The notes below the pieces were generated by a model that saw nothing but the letters and a program-made list of their open reading frames with translations, was not told where the DNA came from and did not search any database. Of a DNA stretch of 64,000 nucleotides, positions 1 through 8,944 are shown one piece after another. A program made the position numbers and the translations under genes. Each line of letters starts with the position of its first letter. The first letter of the stretch is position 1. Source of the stretch: Dysgonomonas hofstadii (GTDB lineage Bacteria > Bacteroidota > Bacteroidia > Bacteroidales > Dysgonomonadaceae); the NCBI RefSeq assembly GCF_014196915.1, contig NZ_JACIEP010000019.1, positions 1 through 64,000 of the forward strand. Reading direction: 5' to 3'.

Positions 1-1
1 A

Positions 2-1279
2 TTCTACACCGGGCTGTACCATACGATGATCGCCCCTTCTGTATTCAGTGACGTGAATGGTGATTACAGGGGAGCGGACGGGAAGTATCACACAAGTGAC
101 GGCTTTACCAATTACACGACATTTTCCCTGTGGGATACTTACCGGGCGGCACATCCGCTGATGACACTGATCCATCCCGAAAAGGTGGACGATATGATAA
201 ATACCATGCTGCACATTTACAAGCAGCAAGGCAAATTGCCTGTCTGGCATCTGATGGGATGCGAAACAGACTGTATGGTGGGTAATCCCGGTATTCCGGT
301 TGTGGCAGACGCCATACTGAAGGGATTCAACGGATTTGACCATGAGCTGGCTTATGAAGCGATGAAAACATCGGCTATGCTCGATGAGCGGGGACTCGGC
401 CTGTATAAGAAATATGGCTATATCCCTTTTGACAAGTATAACGAATCGGTGGCCACATGCCTCGAATACGCCTTGGCAGACTGGGCTCTGGCACAGGTCG
501 CCCTGCAAAACGACAAGAAGATGGATTACCAGTACTTCAATGACAGAAGTAGGGCTTATAAGTATTATTTTGATGCGCAGACACATTTCCTGAGAGGGCT
601 TTCTTCCGACGGGAAATGGCGCGCACCTTTCGATCCTGTCCGGTCTACACACCGTGAAGACGATTACACGGAAGGCAATGCCTGGCAATACACCTGGCTG
701 GTGCCCCACGACATAGAAGGCCTGATGGGACTTTTCGGTTCACGGGAAAGTTTCCATCATAAACTCGATTCGCTGTTTACGGTTGAAGGCAACCTGGGGG
801 AAGAAGCCTCGCCTGATATAAGCGGGTTGATAGGCCAGTATGCCCATGGTAACGAGCCTAGCCATCACGTGCTTTATCTCTACACCATGACCGGGCAGCC
901 CTGGAAAACGGCTGATTTGGTAAGGCAGGTACTTTCGGAGTTGTACCATGACCAACCTGACGGATTATCAGGGAATGAGGATGTGGGACAGATGTCCGCC
1001 TGGTATATCCTTTCGGCGCTTGGTATGTATCAGGTGGAGCCGGCCGGAGGCCGTTACTTCTTCGGGTCACCGGTGGTTGACGAGGCTGTCGTAAACGTAG
1101 GTAATGGGAAATCACTGACCATAAAGGCTGTCAATAATTCGAAGGAAAACAAATATATCCAGGGCATAAGGCTTAACAATAAGCCATACAATAAAGCATA
1201 TATCAGTTTCGCGGATCTATCGGCGGGAGGAATACTCGAATTTGAAATGGGGGCGAAGCATACCGTATGGTTCGAGTAA
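2..1279 (+). CDS. GH92 family alpha-mannosidase, C-terminal part (5' end outside window)
   Basis: The open frame runs in from the window edge, reading FYTGLYHTMIAPS, so an internal ATG at 26 is not the true start. GH92 enzymes are Ca2+-dependent exo-alpha-mannosidases that remove mannose from N-glycans and related glycans. Family hallmarks are visible: the FYTxLYHTM block, WDTYRAAHPL, a GNEDVGQMSAWY block near the C-terminus, and a final GRYFFGSP beta-sandwich section. The visible 425 or so residues correspond to most of the (alpha/alpha)6 catalytic domain. It is followed 130 bp later by two sulfatases on the same strand and belongs to the PUL. Any signal peptide lies outside the window. Exact linkage specificity (alpha-1,2, 1,3 or 1,6) cannot be read from what is visible. 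Confidence 0.93.
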   Translation, partial: FYTGLYHTMIAPSVFSDVNGDYRGADGKYHTSDGFTNYTTFSLWDTYRAAHPLMTLIHPEKVDDMINTMLHIYKQQGKLPVWHLMGCETDCMVGNPGIPVVADAILKGFNGFDHELAYEAMKTSAMLDERGLGLYKKYGYIPFDKYNESVATCLEYALADWALAQVALQNDKKMDYQYFNDRSRAYKYYFDAQTHFLRGLSSDGKWRAPFDPVRSTHREDDYTEGNAWQYTWLVPHDIEGLMGLFGSRESFHHKLDSLFTVEGNLGEEASPDISGLIGQYAHGNEPSHHVLYLYTMTGQPWKTADLVRQVLSELYHDQPDGLSGNEDVGQMSAWYILSALGMYQVEPAGGRYFFGSPVVDEAVVNVGNGKSLTIKAVNNSKENKYIQGIRLNNKPYNKAYISFADLSAGGILEFEMGAKHTVWFE

Positions 1280-1426
1280 GTTATGAATCTTTTTCACTAG
1301 GGTAACAAGCTTCTTATGTGTTTCTATATTATAGGAGTAGGGAGAATATATAAATAATGTGTCCTGCACATATACTTGAATTTAGAAAAGCAGATCTAAT
1401 ATATAAACATGTTAAACTATAATAGA

Positions 1427-2857
1427 ATGGATAAGAAAAAGTTACTCATACTAGGAGCATTAAGTGCTGTTGCAACCGGTAGTTATGCCGGGGAAAAACC
1501 GACAAACATTATTCTCATAAATCTCGATGATGTAGGCTATGGCGATTTCTCCTTCAATGGAGCTTATGGCTATACAACTCCCCATATAGACCGGATGGCT
1601 GCTGAAGGAATGCGTTTTACTCATTTTTTGGCGGCACAGCCTATTAGTGGAGCTTCCAGAGCAGGATTGCTGACAGGATGCTATCCTAACCGGATAGGAT
1701 TCTCCGGTGCGCCCGGACCGGACTCCCCTTATGGAATCCACCCCGACGAAATGACTATGGGAGAATTGTTGAAACAAAAGAATTACAGTACAGCAATTTA
1801 TGGTAAATGGCACTTGGGCGATGCGTTGCCTTTTATGCCTTTGCAAAATGGATTTGACGAATATTATGGCTTACCGTACTCGAATGATATGTGGCCATTT
1901 CATCCACAGCAGGGAGAAATATTCAATTTCCCTGATTTACCTACATTTGACGGGAATAAAATAATTGGCTACAATACCGATCAAACCAAGTTTACGACAG
2001 ACTATACCGAACGTACGGTCAAATTCATCAAGAAGAATAAAAATAAACCGTTCTTTATTTATCTGGCACATTCTATGCCGCACGTTCCACTAGCTGTTTC
2101 CGACAAATTCAAAGGAAAGAGCGAGCAGGGATTGTACGGAGATGTGATGATGGAAATAGACTGGAGTATCGGTCAGGTGTTGCAAACATTGCGCGAACTT
2201 GGACTTGAAGAAAATACACTGGTTATACTGACATCCGATAATGGCCCTTGGGCTAATTATGGTAATCATGCCGGATCGGCAGGAGGATTGCGCGAAGCAA
2301 AAGCGACAACCTTCGATGGAGGAAACCGCGTTCCTTGCATCATGTACTGGAAAGGCAAAATAACTCCGGGTACAACATGCAACAAGTTAGCATCTAATAT
2401 CGACTTGTTCCCAACATTATCTGAAATTGCGGAGGCTCCGCTTCCTAAGCACAAGATAGATGGGATCAGCTTATTGCCGCTGATTGAAAGTAAAGAAAAT
2501 GCTAATCCGCGCGAATCGTTTGTCTATTATTTCAAAAAAAATGATTTAGAAGCAGTAACAGACGGGATGTATAAACTTGTCTTCCCTCACCAATATACTA
2601 CTTATACGGCTTATGTTCCCGGTAATGACGGGCAGCCCGGCAGGTTGAGCGAAGCTACGGAATTGAAAAAGTGTGAGTTGTACGATCTGCGCCGCGATCC
2701 GGGAGAACGTTACGATGTTATCAGCCAATACCCTGAAGTGGCAGTCAGATTGATGAAAGTAGCTGAAGAAATGCGTAAAGACTTAGGGGATAACCTCACG
2801 AGAATACAACCTACCGGAAAACGTGAACACGGGTTGACTAAGGACTTTGTAAAATGA
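1427..2857 (+). CDS. Sulfatase (S1 family, S-type formylglycine site), arylsulfatase A-like
   Basis: This is a secreted or periplasmic sulfatase that hydrolyses sulfate esters from a glycan. I prefer the ATG at 1427 (MDKKKLLILG..., a clean signal peptide ending around SYAG); an in-frame ATG at 1409 is possible. The family signature reads S-G-A-S-R-A-G-L-L-T-G, so the residue converted to formylglycine is a serine and an anaerobic maturase (anSME) is required; none lies in this window. The metal-binding pair in NLDDVGYGD, the GKWHLG motif and TSDNGPW (metal Asp/Asn) are present. Length (476 aa) is normal. Its stop overlaps the start of the next sulfatase by 4 bp (ATGA), implying translational coupling. 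Substrate is not readable from sequence; the PUL context suggests sulfated N-glycan or mucin-like sugars. Confidence 0.92.
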   Translation: MDKKKLLILGALSAVATGSYAGEKPTNIILINLDDVGYGDFSFNGAYGYTTPHIDRMAAEGMRFTHFLAAQPISGASRAGLLTGCYPNRIGFSGAPGPDSPYGIHPDEMTMGELLKQKNYSTAIYGKWHLGDALPFMPLQNGFDEYYGLPYSNDMWPFHPQQGEIFNFPDLPTFDGNKIIGYNTDQTKFTTDYTERTVKFIKKNKNKPFFIYLAHSMPHVPLAVSDKFKGKSEQGLYGDVMMEIDWSIGQVLQTLRELGLEENTLVILTSDNGPWANYGNHAGSAGGLREAKATTFDGGNRVPCIMYWKGKITPGTTCNKLASNIDLFPTLSEIAEAPLPKHKIDGISLLPLIESKENANPRESFVYYFKKNDLEAVTDGMYKLVFPHQYTTYTAYVPGNDGQPGRLSEATELKKCELYDLRRDPGERYDVISQYPEVAVRLMKVAEEMRKDLGDNLTRIQPTGKREHGLTKDFVK

Positions 2858-4437
2858 AACTGAGAAGAAATATATTGCTATCGGTTGGTACAATCAGTGG
2901 GTTTACCCCACTGATAGCCCAATCGGAATTACAGCCTTCCGCCAAAGAGGAAGGACGCCCAAACATACTGTTCATCCTTTCGGACGACCATACGTCGCAG
3001 GCTTGGGGTATTTATGGAGGAGTACTGAGCGATTATGTCAAGAATGATAATATCAGGCGTCTGGCAGCAGAAGGCTGTGTGCTGGATAACGCTTTCTGTA
3101 CAAACTCGATTTCAGTACCCAGCAGGGCGTCTATCCTTACAGGGGCATATAGTCAGGTCAACGGTGTGTACACCCTTGCCGATGCGTTGAGTCCCGAAGA
3201 AGATAATATAGCCAAAGAGCTGCAAGCAAGCGGCTATCAAACAGCTCTCTTTGGTAAATGGCATTTGAAGAAAAGACCGACTGGATTCGATGATTTTTGT
3301 GTGTTCCACGATCAGGGGGAATATCACGACCCGATTATGAAAACTCCGGACAACTGGATTGATGACGATCAGGGAAGGGCAGGAAATGTGATGCACGGTT
3401 TCTCTACCGATATAGTGACCAACATGACAATGGACTGGATAAAGAACCGCGACAAAGACAAACCCTTTATGATGTTTTGTCATTTCAAAGCGACACATGA
3501 ACCTTGGGATTTTCCCGAAAGGCTGAAACATCTGTACGATGACGTAGAATTTCCGGAGCCGGAAAATATGATGGAATTCGGACCTGAGAAATCGGGTCGT
3601 ACATATCCCGGCCAACAACTGGAAAATATGGCCTGGCGGTGGGAAACGGCATCGAAAGACCCTACGGCATGGTGGTGCCTGTACCCCGAATTGCCATTTT
3701 CGACTCAGGGGCTGGATAAAATTGATGCACGGAAAAAGACCTATCAAAAGCTGATAAAAGACTACTTGCGCTGCGGAGCTGCCATAGATGACAATATCGG
3801 ACGATTGCTCGATATGTTGGATAAGGAGGGTTTAACTGAAAATACGATAGTAATCTATGTATCAGACCAAGGCTATTTCTTGGGGGAACATGGATTCTTT
3901 GACAAGCGGATGATGCTGGAAGAATCGTTGCGCATGCCGTTTGTTATTCGTTACCCGAAAGAAATTCCGGCAGGGACACGCAACAAAGATATCATTCTGA
4001 ATATCGATTTTGCAGCCCTATTGGCAGATTATGCACATGCTGACGTTCCGCAAGATTCACAGGGGAAAAGCTTTCGCAAAAACCTGCAAGGAAGCACTCC
4101 GTCCGACTGGCGTCAATCCATGTATTACAGGTACTGGACGCAGCATAAAATTCGTCCTGCCCATATGGGTATACGCAATCACAATTACAAGTTAATGTTC
4201 CTCTATGGCGATCCGTTAGATACAAAAGGCTCGGAAGAAGGGTCAACAGCTCCGACATGGGAATTTTATGATTTAAGGATAGATCCGCATGAAAATCATA
4301 ACCAATACAATAATCCTGAATATCAGGAAATCATCAATCAAATGAAGCAGGAAATGATGCAACTGAAGGTTGATGTGAAAGATACAGATAGTGATAATCC
4401 TGAAATGCAGAAGATCATAGATACTTATTATTGGTAA
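2854..4437 (+). CDS. Sulfatase (S1 family, S-type)
   Basis: Second sulfatase of the locus, 527 aa, translationally coupled to the preceding one by an ATGA overlap. An N-terminal hydrophobic stretch (ILLSVGTISGFTPLIAQS) is a signal peptide. The active-site signature is S87-V-P-S-R91 followed by ASILTG, again serine-type. LSDDHTSQAWG (metal Asp pair), GKWHLK and SDQGYFLGEHG (metal Asp plus active-site region) are intact. The EHGFFDKRMMLEESLRMPFVIRYP block resembles the GlcNAc-6-sulfatase-like branch also seen in the third sulfatase of this locus, so a 6-O-sulfated hexosamine is a plausible substrate; this is inference. Followed by a 140-bp gap with small hairpins before the hexosaminidase. Confidence 0.92.
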   Translation: MKLRRNILLSVGTISGFTPLIAQSELQPSAKEEGRPNILFILSDDHTSQAWGIYGGVLSDYVKNDNIRRLAAEGCVLDNAFCTNSISVPSRASILTGAYSQVNGVYTLADALSPEEDNIAKELQASGYQTALFGKWHLKKRPTGFDDFCVFHDQGEYHDPIMKTPDNWIDDDQGRAGNVMHGFSTDIVTNMTMDWIKNRDKDKPFMMFCHFKATHEPWDFPERLKHLYDDVEFPEPENMMEFGPEKSGRTYPGQQLENMAWRWETASKDPTAWWCLYPELPFSTQGLDKIDARKKTYQKLIKDYLRCGAAIDDNIGRLLDMLDKEGLTENTIVIYVSDQGYFLGEHGFFDKRMMLEESLRMPFVIRYPKEIPAGTRNKDIILNIDFAALLADYAHADVPQDSQGKSFRKNLQGSTPSDWRQSMYYRYWTQHKIRPAHMGIRNHNYKLMFLYGDPLDTKGSEEGSTAPTWEFYDLRIDPHENHNQYNNPEYQEIINQMKQEMMQLKVDVKDTDSDNPEMQKIIDTYYW

Positions 4438-4479
4438 AACTATTATTAGGTAATGAGTAATATTACTTACGTATTTGGA

Positions 4480-4531
4480 GTAATGTAGGGATGCCCCTTG
4501 TGGGTACCCGTAATGTAGCAAACGTGCTACA
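4480..4531. repeat. Tandem 9-bp direct repeats with two small hairpins
   Basis: GTAATGTAG occurs at 4480-4488 and again at 4510-4518, a 30-bp period. The first copy is followed by a hairpin (GGGATGCCC / GGGTACCC, loop CTTGT, one bulge, 4488-4509). The second is followed by a perfect 7-bp hairpin (TGTAGCA AACG TGCTACA, 4514-4531). It lies between the sulfatase pair and the GH20 gene. No T-tract follows, so it is not a classical terminator; it looks like a REP-like remnant or an mRNA processing/stability structure. Confidence 0.5.
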
Positions 4532-4577
4532 ACGAAGAATGTCTATATTTATTTAACTATAAATCTGATAAAATTTT

Positions 4578-6857
4578 ATGAAAAAAATATTGTTAATAAC
4601 CTTTCTACTTGTTGGTAGCATATTCAAGATGCAGGCATCGGGCAGTCCTCAACTCCCAATCATCCCATATCCGACGCATATCCAGATATTAGATGGAAAC
4701 TTTGCTTTGAATGAAAATGTTGCTATCGTAGTGACTGATACCGAAAAATTCAAAGATGAGGCTCTTTATTTACAGACACTGTTACAGGATATTCTGGGTA
4801 AAAAAATTGCTGTATCGAGCAAAGCAGGAAAGAATGTTATAGAGATCAGATACGAGGCGAATTTACCTTCTGTCGAAGCTTATAAATTAGATATCTCATC
4901 AGACAAAGTTATCATTTCGGCAAAAGACGGACATGGTGCTTTTTATGCAATTCAGACATTGCGACAGATAATTCCGCTCGGTTCTAAAGGGACGGTTCAA
5001 TTACCCAATCTCAAGATAGAAGACTCTCCCGCATTTACTTGGAGAGGAATGCATCTGGACATTTCCCGTCATTTTTTCGGTATGGATTACCTCAAAAAAC
5101 ATATCGACAGGCTGTCTTTTTATAAAATGAATAAATTCCATATCCACCTGACGGACGATCAGGGCTGGAGGATAGAGATAAAACAATATCCGAAACTGAC
5201 GGAAATAGGATCATGGCGATCCCTTAAAAACAAACATGACTCTATCTGTATAGAACGTTCGAAAGAAAATCCGAACTTTGAGATCGATCCTCGTTATATC
5301 CACGAAAAAGATGGTAAAACTGTCTATGGCGGATATTATACACAGGAGGAAATGAAGGAAGTGATTGCTTATGCAAAAGAACGGCATGTGGAAATTATAC
5401 CCGAAGTAGACATGCCCGGCCATATGATGGCAGCCATCAGGGCATATCCGTTTTTGCTTGATGGAGAAGCCGGTTGGGGAGAGCTTTTCTCTACTCCTAT
5501 CTGTCCATGCTCGGAAGATGTATATACATTTACCAAAAATGTGCTGGGCGAGATTGCCGACCTGTTTCCGTCCAAATATGTTCACATCGGAGCCGATGAA
5601 GTCGATAAAGAAACATGGGAGAACTCGGAAAATTGCAGGGAATTTATGAAAAAACATAATCTGGAGGACGTGAGCAAATTACAAAGCTACTTTGTGCATG
5701 AAATGCAGGATTTCCTCGAATCGAAGGGTAAAAAAATAATCGCATGGGATGAAATCCTTCAGGGAGGAACAAATTCGAACACTACCGTTATGTATTGGAG
5801 AGGTTGGGTAAAAGATGCTTCGCTAAAGGCCGTGATGAATGGTAACGAGGTGATAATGACACCTACCAATCCTATGTATTTCGACTATGTAAACTCCAAC
5901 AGCAGCACCTACAATGTGTACACCATGAACGTTATATACCCCGACATACCCGAAGATAAGAAACATCTGATACTGGGAGCACAAGCCAATTTGTGGGCAG
6001 AGTATATCCCTACCGAGCAACAAGCCGATTTCCAGATATATCCGCGAATGCTCGCGTTGGCAGAAAGAGTATGGACAAACGATACAAGTAATTTTGACGG
6101 TTTTTATGCCCGTTTATTACAACATTTTCCTCGTTTAGATGCCCTTGGAGTGAAATATCGCTTGCCTGACATTGAAGGTTTTACATTGGAAAATGTCTAT
6201 GTAGGTTCTACTCAGTTTTTACCGCGAAGCCCACTTTCTGAGATGAAAATTCACTATACATTAGATGGTACTGCTCCGGAGCAAACATCGCCGGAATTAT
6301 CGGCTCCGGTATCCATATCTGCTCCTACAACACTGAAGATGGCTCTTTTTAGTTCAGGAGGTGCGCGGGGAGAGATTTATACATTGAATTTCAAACCAAG
6401 CGAAATGAAGGACGCTGTTTCAGTAGAATATCCGAAGCCGGGCTTAATCTGTCATTTCTTTGATAAAGGATTTAAGGATACAAAAGAAATGGCCGGCGAA
6501 ACTCCGCACGAAACATTTTTTGTTTCTAACATTCAGGTGTTGAAGGAGAGTAAAGCATTCGGGCTGATTTTCGATGGGTACATAGATGTGCCGGAAACAG
6601 GTATTTACAGCTTTTTCTTCACATGTGACGATGGAGGGGTACTCTATATCGACAATGAATTGGTTATCGATAATGATGGACGTCACTCTGCCGTTCTGAA
6701 AAGCGGGCAATCTGCAATGAAGAAAGGTCTTCACCCGTTTAAGCTGGACTTTATCGAAGGTGGCGGCGGCTATACATTGAGGCTTCAGTATAGTTTCAAT
6801 GGTAGTGCACCTAAGGATATTCCAGACAGTTGGTTTAAACATTCAGGTAACCAATAG
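4578..6857 (+). CDS. GH20 beta-N-acetylhexosaminidase with C-terminal PA14-like domain
   Basis: Removes terminal beta-linked GlcNAc or GalNAc by substrate-assisted catalysis. A signal peptide (MKKILLITFLLVGSIFKMQASG) is followed by the GH20b N-terminal domain (about 25-150) and the catalytic barrel (about 150-500). Visible motifs are WRGMHLDISRHFF, HIHLTDDQGWR, the VDMPGH block, and the catalytic Asp-Glu pair D340-E341 in HIGADEV. A chitobiase C-terminal-like segment (about 550-610) precedes a PA14-like domain (about 630-755: FSFFFTCDDGG...LYIDNELVIDNDG), a common carbohydrate-binding add-on in Bacteroidota hexosaminidases. Length 759 aa is typical for this architecture. It ends the upstream half of the PUL and is followed directly by a strong terminator. 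The likely role is trimming antenna or chitobiose GlcNAc of imported glycans. Confidence 0.95.
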   Translation: MKKILLITFLLVGSIFKMQASGSPQLPIIPYPTHIQILDGNFALNENVAIVVTDTEKFKDEALYLQTLLQDILGKKIAVSSKAGKNVIEIRYEANLPSVEAYKLDISSDKVIISAKDGHGAFYAIQTLRQIIPLGSKGTVQLPNLKIEDSPAFTWRGMHLDISRHFFGMDYLKKHIDRLSFYKMNKFHIHLTDDQGWRIEIKQYPKLTEIGSWRSLKNKHDSICIERSKENPNFEIDPRYIHEKDGKTVYGGYYTQEEMKEVIAYAKERHVEIIPEVDMPGHMMAAIRAYPFLLDGEAGWGELFSTPICPCSEDVYTFTKNVLGEIADLFPSKYVHIGADEVDKETWENSENCREFMKKHNLEDVSKLQSYFVHEMQDFLESKGKKIIAWDEILQGGTNSNTTVMYWRGWVKDASLKAVMNGNEVIMTPTNPMYFDYVNSNSSTYNVYTMNVIYPDIPEDKKHLILGAQANLWAEYIPTEQQADFQIYPRMLALAERVWTNDTSNFDGFYARLLQHFPRLDALGVKYRLPDIEGFTLENVYVGSTQFLPRSPLSEMKIHYTLDGTAPEQTSPELSAPVSISAPTTLKMALFSSGGARGEIYTLNFKPSEMKDAVSVEYPKPGLICHFFDKGFKDTKEMAGETPHETFFVSNIQVLKESKAFGLIFDGYIDVPETGIYSFFFTCDDGGVLYIDNELVIDNDGRHSAVLKSGQSAMKKGLHPFKLDFIEGGGGYTLRLQYSFNGSAPKDIPDSWFKHSGNQ

Positions 6858-6865
6858 GAAAATTT

Positions 6866-6906
6866 AAAAAGGAGATGCCTATTATTAAAATAGGCACCTC
6901 CTTTTT
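6866..6906 (+). terminator. Rho-independent terminator after GH20 gene
   Basis: A long hairpin begins 9 bp after the GH20 stop: AAAAAGGAG-TGCCTATT pairs with AATAGGCA-CTCCTTTTT around an ATTA-type loop, with a single mismatch. The descending arm ends in a run of T. It separates the enzyme operon from the regulator and transporter operon that follows. Confidence 0.88.
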
Positions 6907-7072
6907 GCTATATACTGGTTTTATTCAAAAAATATTCATACGCATAAAACATTGATTGGCAAATATTTTAATTTAACAGCAAATATTAAAAAAGTTAAGA
7001 ATAATGATCCTTTGAAAATTTATTTCTAAATTTAATTTTACAATATTTCTCCCGGAAGACATACATAGTAAA

Positions 7073-7660
7073 ATGGTTCAAGATTGCTCATTCGACTTAA
7101 AAGCCTTTAATGATTTTTACAGCAAGAATTATCAGAAATTTGTAAGGTTTGCTTATAATTACGTCAAGGATATGCCTGTTGCTGAAGATTTTGTTACAGA
7201 GTCATTTATGTCTTATTGGCTCAATAAAGATTCTTTCAACGAATATTTCAATCTCAACGCTTATATATTAACCAGCGTTAAAAATAAATGTTTGAATCAT
7301 CTTCGTAATATTCAACTCCAAGCGAAAATATTAAAAAAGATATCAGATCATTCCCAATGGGAAATAAATATGCGTATAAACAATCTTGAAGCTTGTAACC
7401 CGGATGAAATATTTTCAGAAGAGCTTCAAATTCTTTTGGATAAAGCTTTGGCTGCTATGCCCGAAAAAACTCTTTCTATATTTATATCCAGTCGTTATCA
7501 GGACAAAACTTATAAACAAATAGCAGATGAAATGACTATTTCAACCAAAGGTGTTGAGTTTCATATGTCTAAGGCTCTCAAAATTTTGCGTAAATACTTA
7601 AAAGACTACATCGTACTGCCACTAATCACTGTTATTTCACTATTTTTTACCAATAATTAA
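7073..7660 (+). CDS. ECF-type RNA polymerase sigma factor
   Basis: 195-aa sigma-70 family factor of the Bacteroidota PUL-regulator (FecI-like) type. Region 2 spans about residues 12-75 (FYSKNYQKFVRFAYNYV...AEDFVTESFMSYW) and region 4 about 125-178 (KTYKQIADEMTISTKGVEFHMSKAL helix-turn-helix). It lacks regions 1 and 3, as expected for ECF factors. The C-terminus carries a short hydrophobic tail (IVLPLITVISLFF), an uncommon touch that might favour membrane proximity. The gene is followed 67 bp later by its FecR-like anti-sigma factor and then an STN-containing SusC, the standard arrangement in which the ligand-loaded transporter relieves anti-sigma inhibition. Predicted targets are the susC promoter downstream and possibly the upstream enzyme operon. 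Confidence 0.93.
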   Translation: MVQDCSFDLKAFNDFYSKNYQKFVRFAYNYVKDMPVAEDFVTESFMSYWLNKDSFNEYFNLNAYILTSVKNKCLNHLRNIQLQAKILKKISDHSQWEINMRINNLEACNPDEIFSEELQILLDKALAAMPEKTLSIFISSRYQDKTYKQIADEMTISTKGVEFHMSKALKILRKYLKDYIVLPLITVISLFFTNN

Positions 7661-7727
7661 AATTTTATTATTTTTTACTAGGGGGTATACTTTTTTATGT
7701 GTTTAAATATAAAAGGGAAAATAAATT

Positions 7728-8693
7728 ATGAATCAAGAAATACTATATAGGTTTTTTGGAGGGCAAACAACCGAAGAAGAGGAAGAGAAACTAAAAGCTT
7801 GGGTTGAGGAGGATGTCGCAAACAAGCAGTTGTTTCTTGAGCAATGGAAATTATACGATTCAATGACATTACTCAAAGATGAAAGCGATCTTCAAAATTT
7901 GTTATCTCATAAAGAGGATACATATACTCCGAAATATAGAATTCCTTTATTCAAGGAGATTTTGAAGATAGCATCAGTTGCTGTAATAGCGTTCTTTATT
8001 TCCTATTTTTTTGTGCATAAGTCTGAAAACATCAAAATTAAATATACAGCTATGCAAACAATAACCGTACCTGCGGGACAACGTATCAATATAACGCTTC
8101 CGGATGGTACAAGTGCATGGTTGAATGCCCGTACAACAATTCAGTATCCGGTTTCATTTAATAATGAGAATCGTTTGGTGAAATTGGATGGGCAAGCCTA
8201 CTTCGATGTGACACATGACGAAGAGATGCCATTCATTGTAGAAACAGATAAAGGAAAGATACAAGTTTTGGGAACAAAGTTTGATGTTTTAGCATATTCT
8301 GAATCCGAAGATTTTGAAACAGCCTTAATGGATGGATCGGTTAAAGTTTCTTTAAACTCGGATCCGGAACAAGAGATAACTTTATCTCCCGACAACAAAG
8401 TATATCTGTCCGAAGGAAAATTACATCTGGCTCCATTAACCGATTACAACTCTTATCGATGGAAAGAAGGTCTGATATCTTTTGTAGACAGCCCTTTCGC
8501 AGATATTATGAAAGAGTTTGAAAAAAGCTATGGAACAAGGATTATTGTTCAAAACAAAACAGTATCCAATTATTCATATACCGGTAAGTTCAGGATAGTA
8601 GACGGAATAGATCATGCATTAAGAGTATTGCAAAAAGATTTGCACTTTACATATACCCGCGATTCTGATAACAGCACATTATACATTAAATAA
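7728..8693 (+). CDS. FecR-family anti-sigma factor
   Basis: Inner-membrane regulator of the preceding sigma factor. Layout: cytoplasmic N-terminal sigma-binding segment (1-75, acidic with EEEEEKLKAWVEED), one membrane helix (about 77-96, ILKIASVAVIAFFISYFFV), periplasmic FecR domain (about 105-205; VPAGQRINITLPDGTSAWLNA, LDGQAYFDVTHDEEMPFIVET), and a C-terminal DUF4974/STN-like domain (about 245-321; SFVDSPFADIMKEFEKSYG). Length 321 aa is normal. The periplasmic part is expected to contact the STN domain of the SusC encoded next. Established for FecR-like systems: binding sequesters or activates the sigma factor depending on transporter state. Confidence 0.93.
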   Translation: MNQEILYRFFGGQTTEEEEEKLKAWVEEDVANKQLFLEQWKLYDSMTLLKDESDLQNLLSHKEDTYTPKYRIPLFKEILKIASVAVIAFFISYFFVHKSENIKIKYTAMQTITVPAGQRINITLPDGTSAWLNARTTIQYPVSFNNENRLVKLDGQAYFDVTHDEEMPFIVETDKGKIQVLGTKFDVLAYSESEDFETALMDGSVKVSLNSDPEQEITLSPDNKVYLSEGKLHLAPLTDYNSYRWKEGLISFVDSPFADIMKEFEKSYGTRIIVQNKTVSNYSYTGKFRIVDGIDHALRVLQKDLHFTYTRDSDNSTLYIK

Positions 8694-8855
8694 ACACATG
8701 TTTATAAGCGAATGTGATACCAAATATTTTAGGAGAGTAATAGGTTTACAAACCGTTAATAAATCCAGACCAAATATTAATCAATAAACTAATTATCATG
8801 AAAATGTCAAAAAAAGAAGGGAAAATGCGTATGAGATGACTAGTAATAACATAAA

Positions 8856-8889
8856 AATGCCAAAAGATGCGGGAACATCTTCTGGCATT
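8856..8889. other. Stem-loop in the susC leader
   Basis: Inverted repeat AATGCC(A)AAAGATG ... CATCTT(C)TGGCATT with a CGGGAA loop, lying about 55 bp before the susC start in the 251-bp anti-sigma/susC gap. On the + strand no T-run follows, so it would persist as a 5' UTR structure. On the - strand it is followed by a T-rich stretch and could act as a terminator for antisense RNA. The rest of the gap shows no gene. Confidence 0.5.
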
Positions 8890-8944
8890 AAGTAAAATCA
8901 ATACAGGTAAAAAATTGTATTAACTTCATTATCATTACAAATCT

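Noticed and set aside
3112-3747. 211-aa antisense frame inside the second sulfatase
   Set aside because: Overlaps a clear sulfatase across its catalytic half; composition is typical of a reverse-strand shadow.
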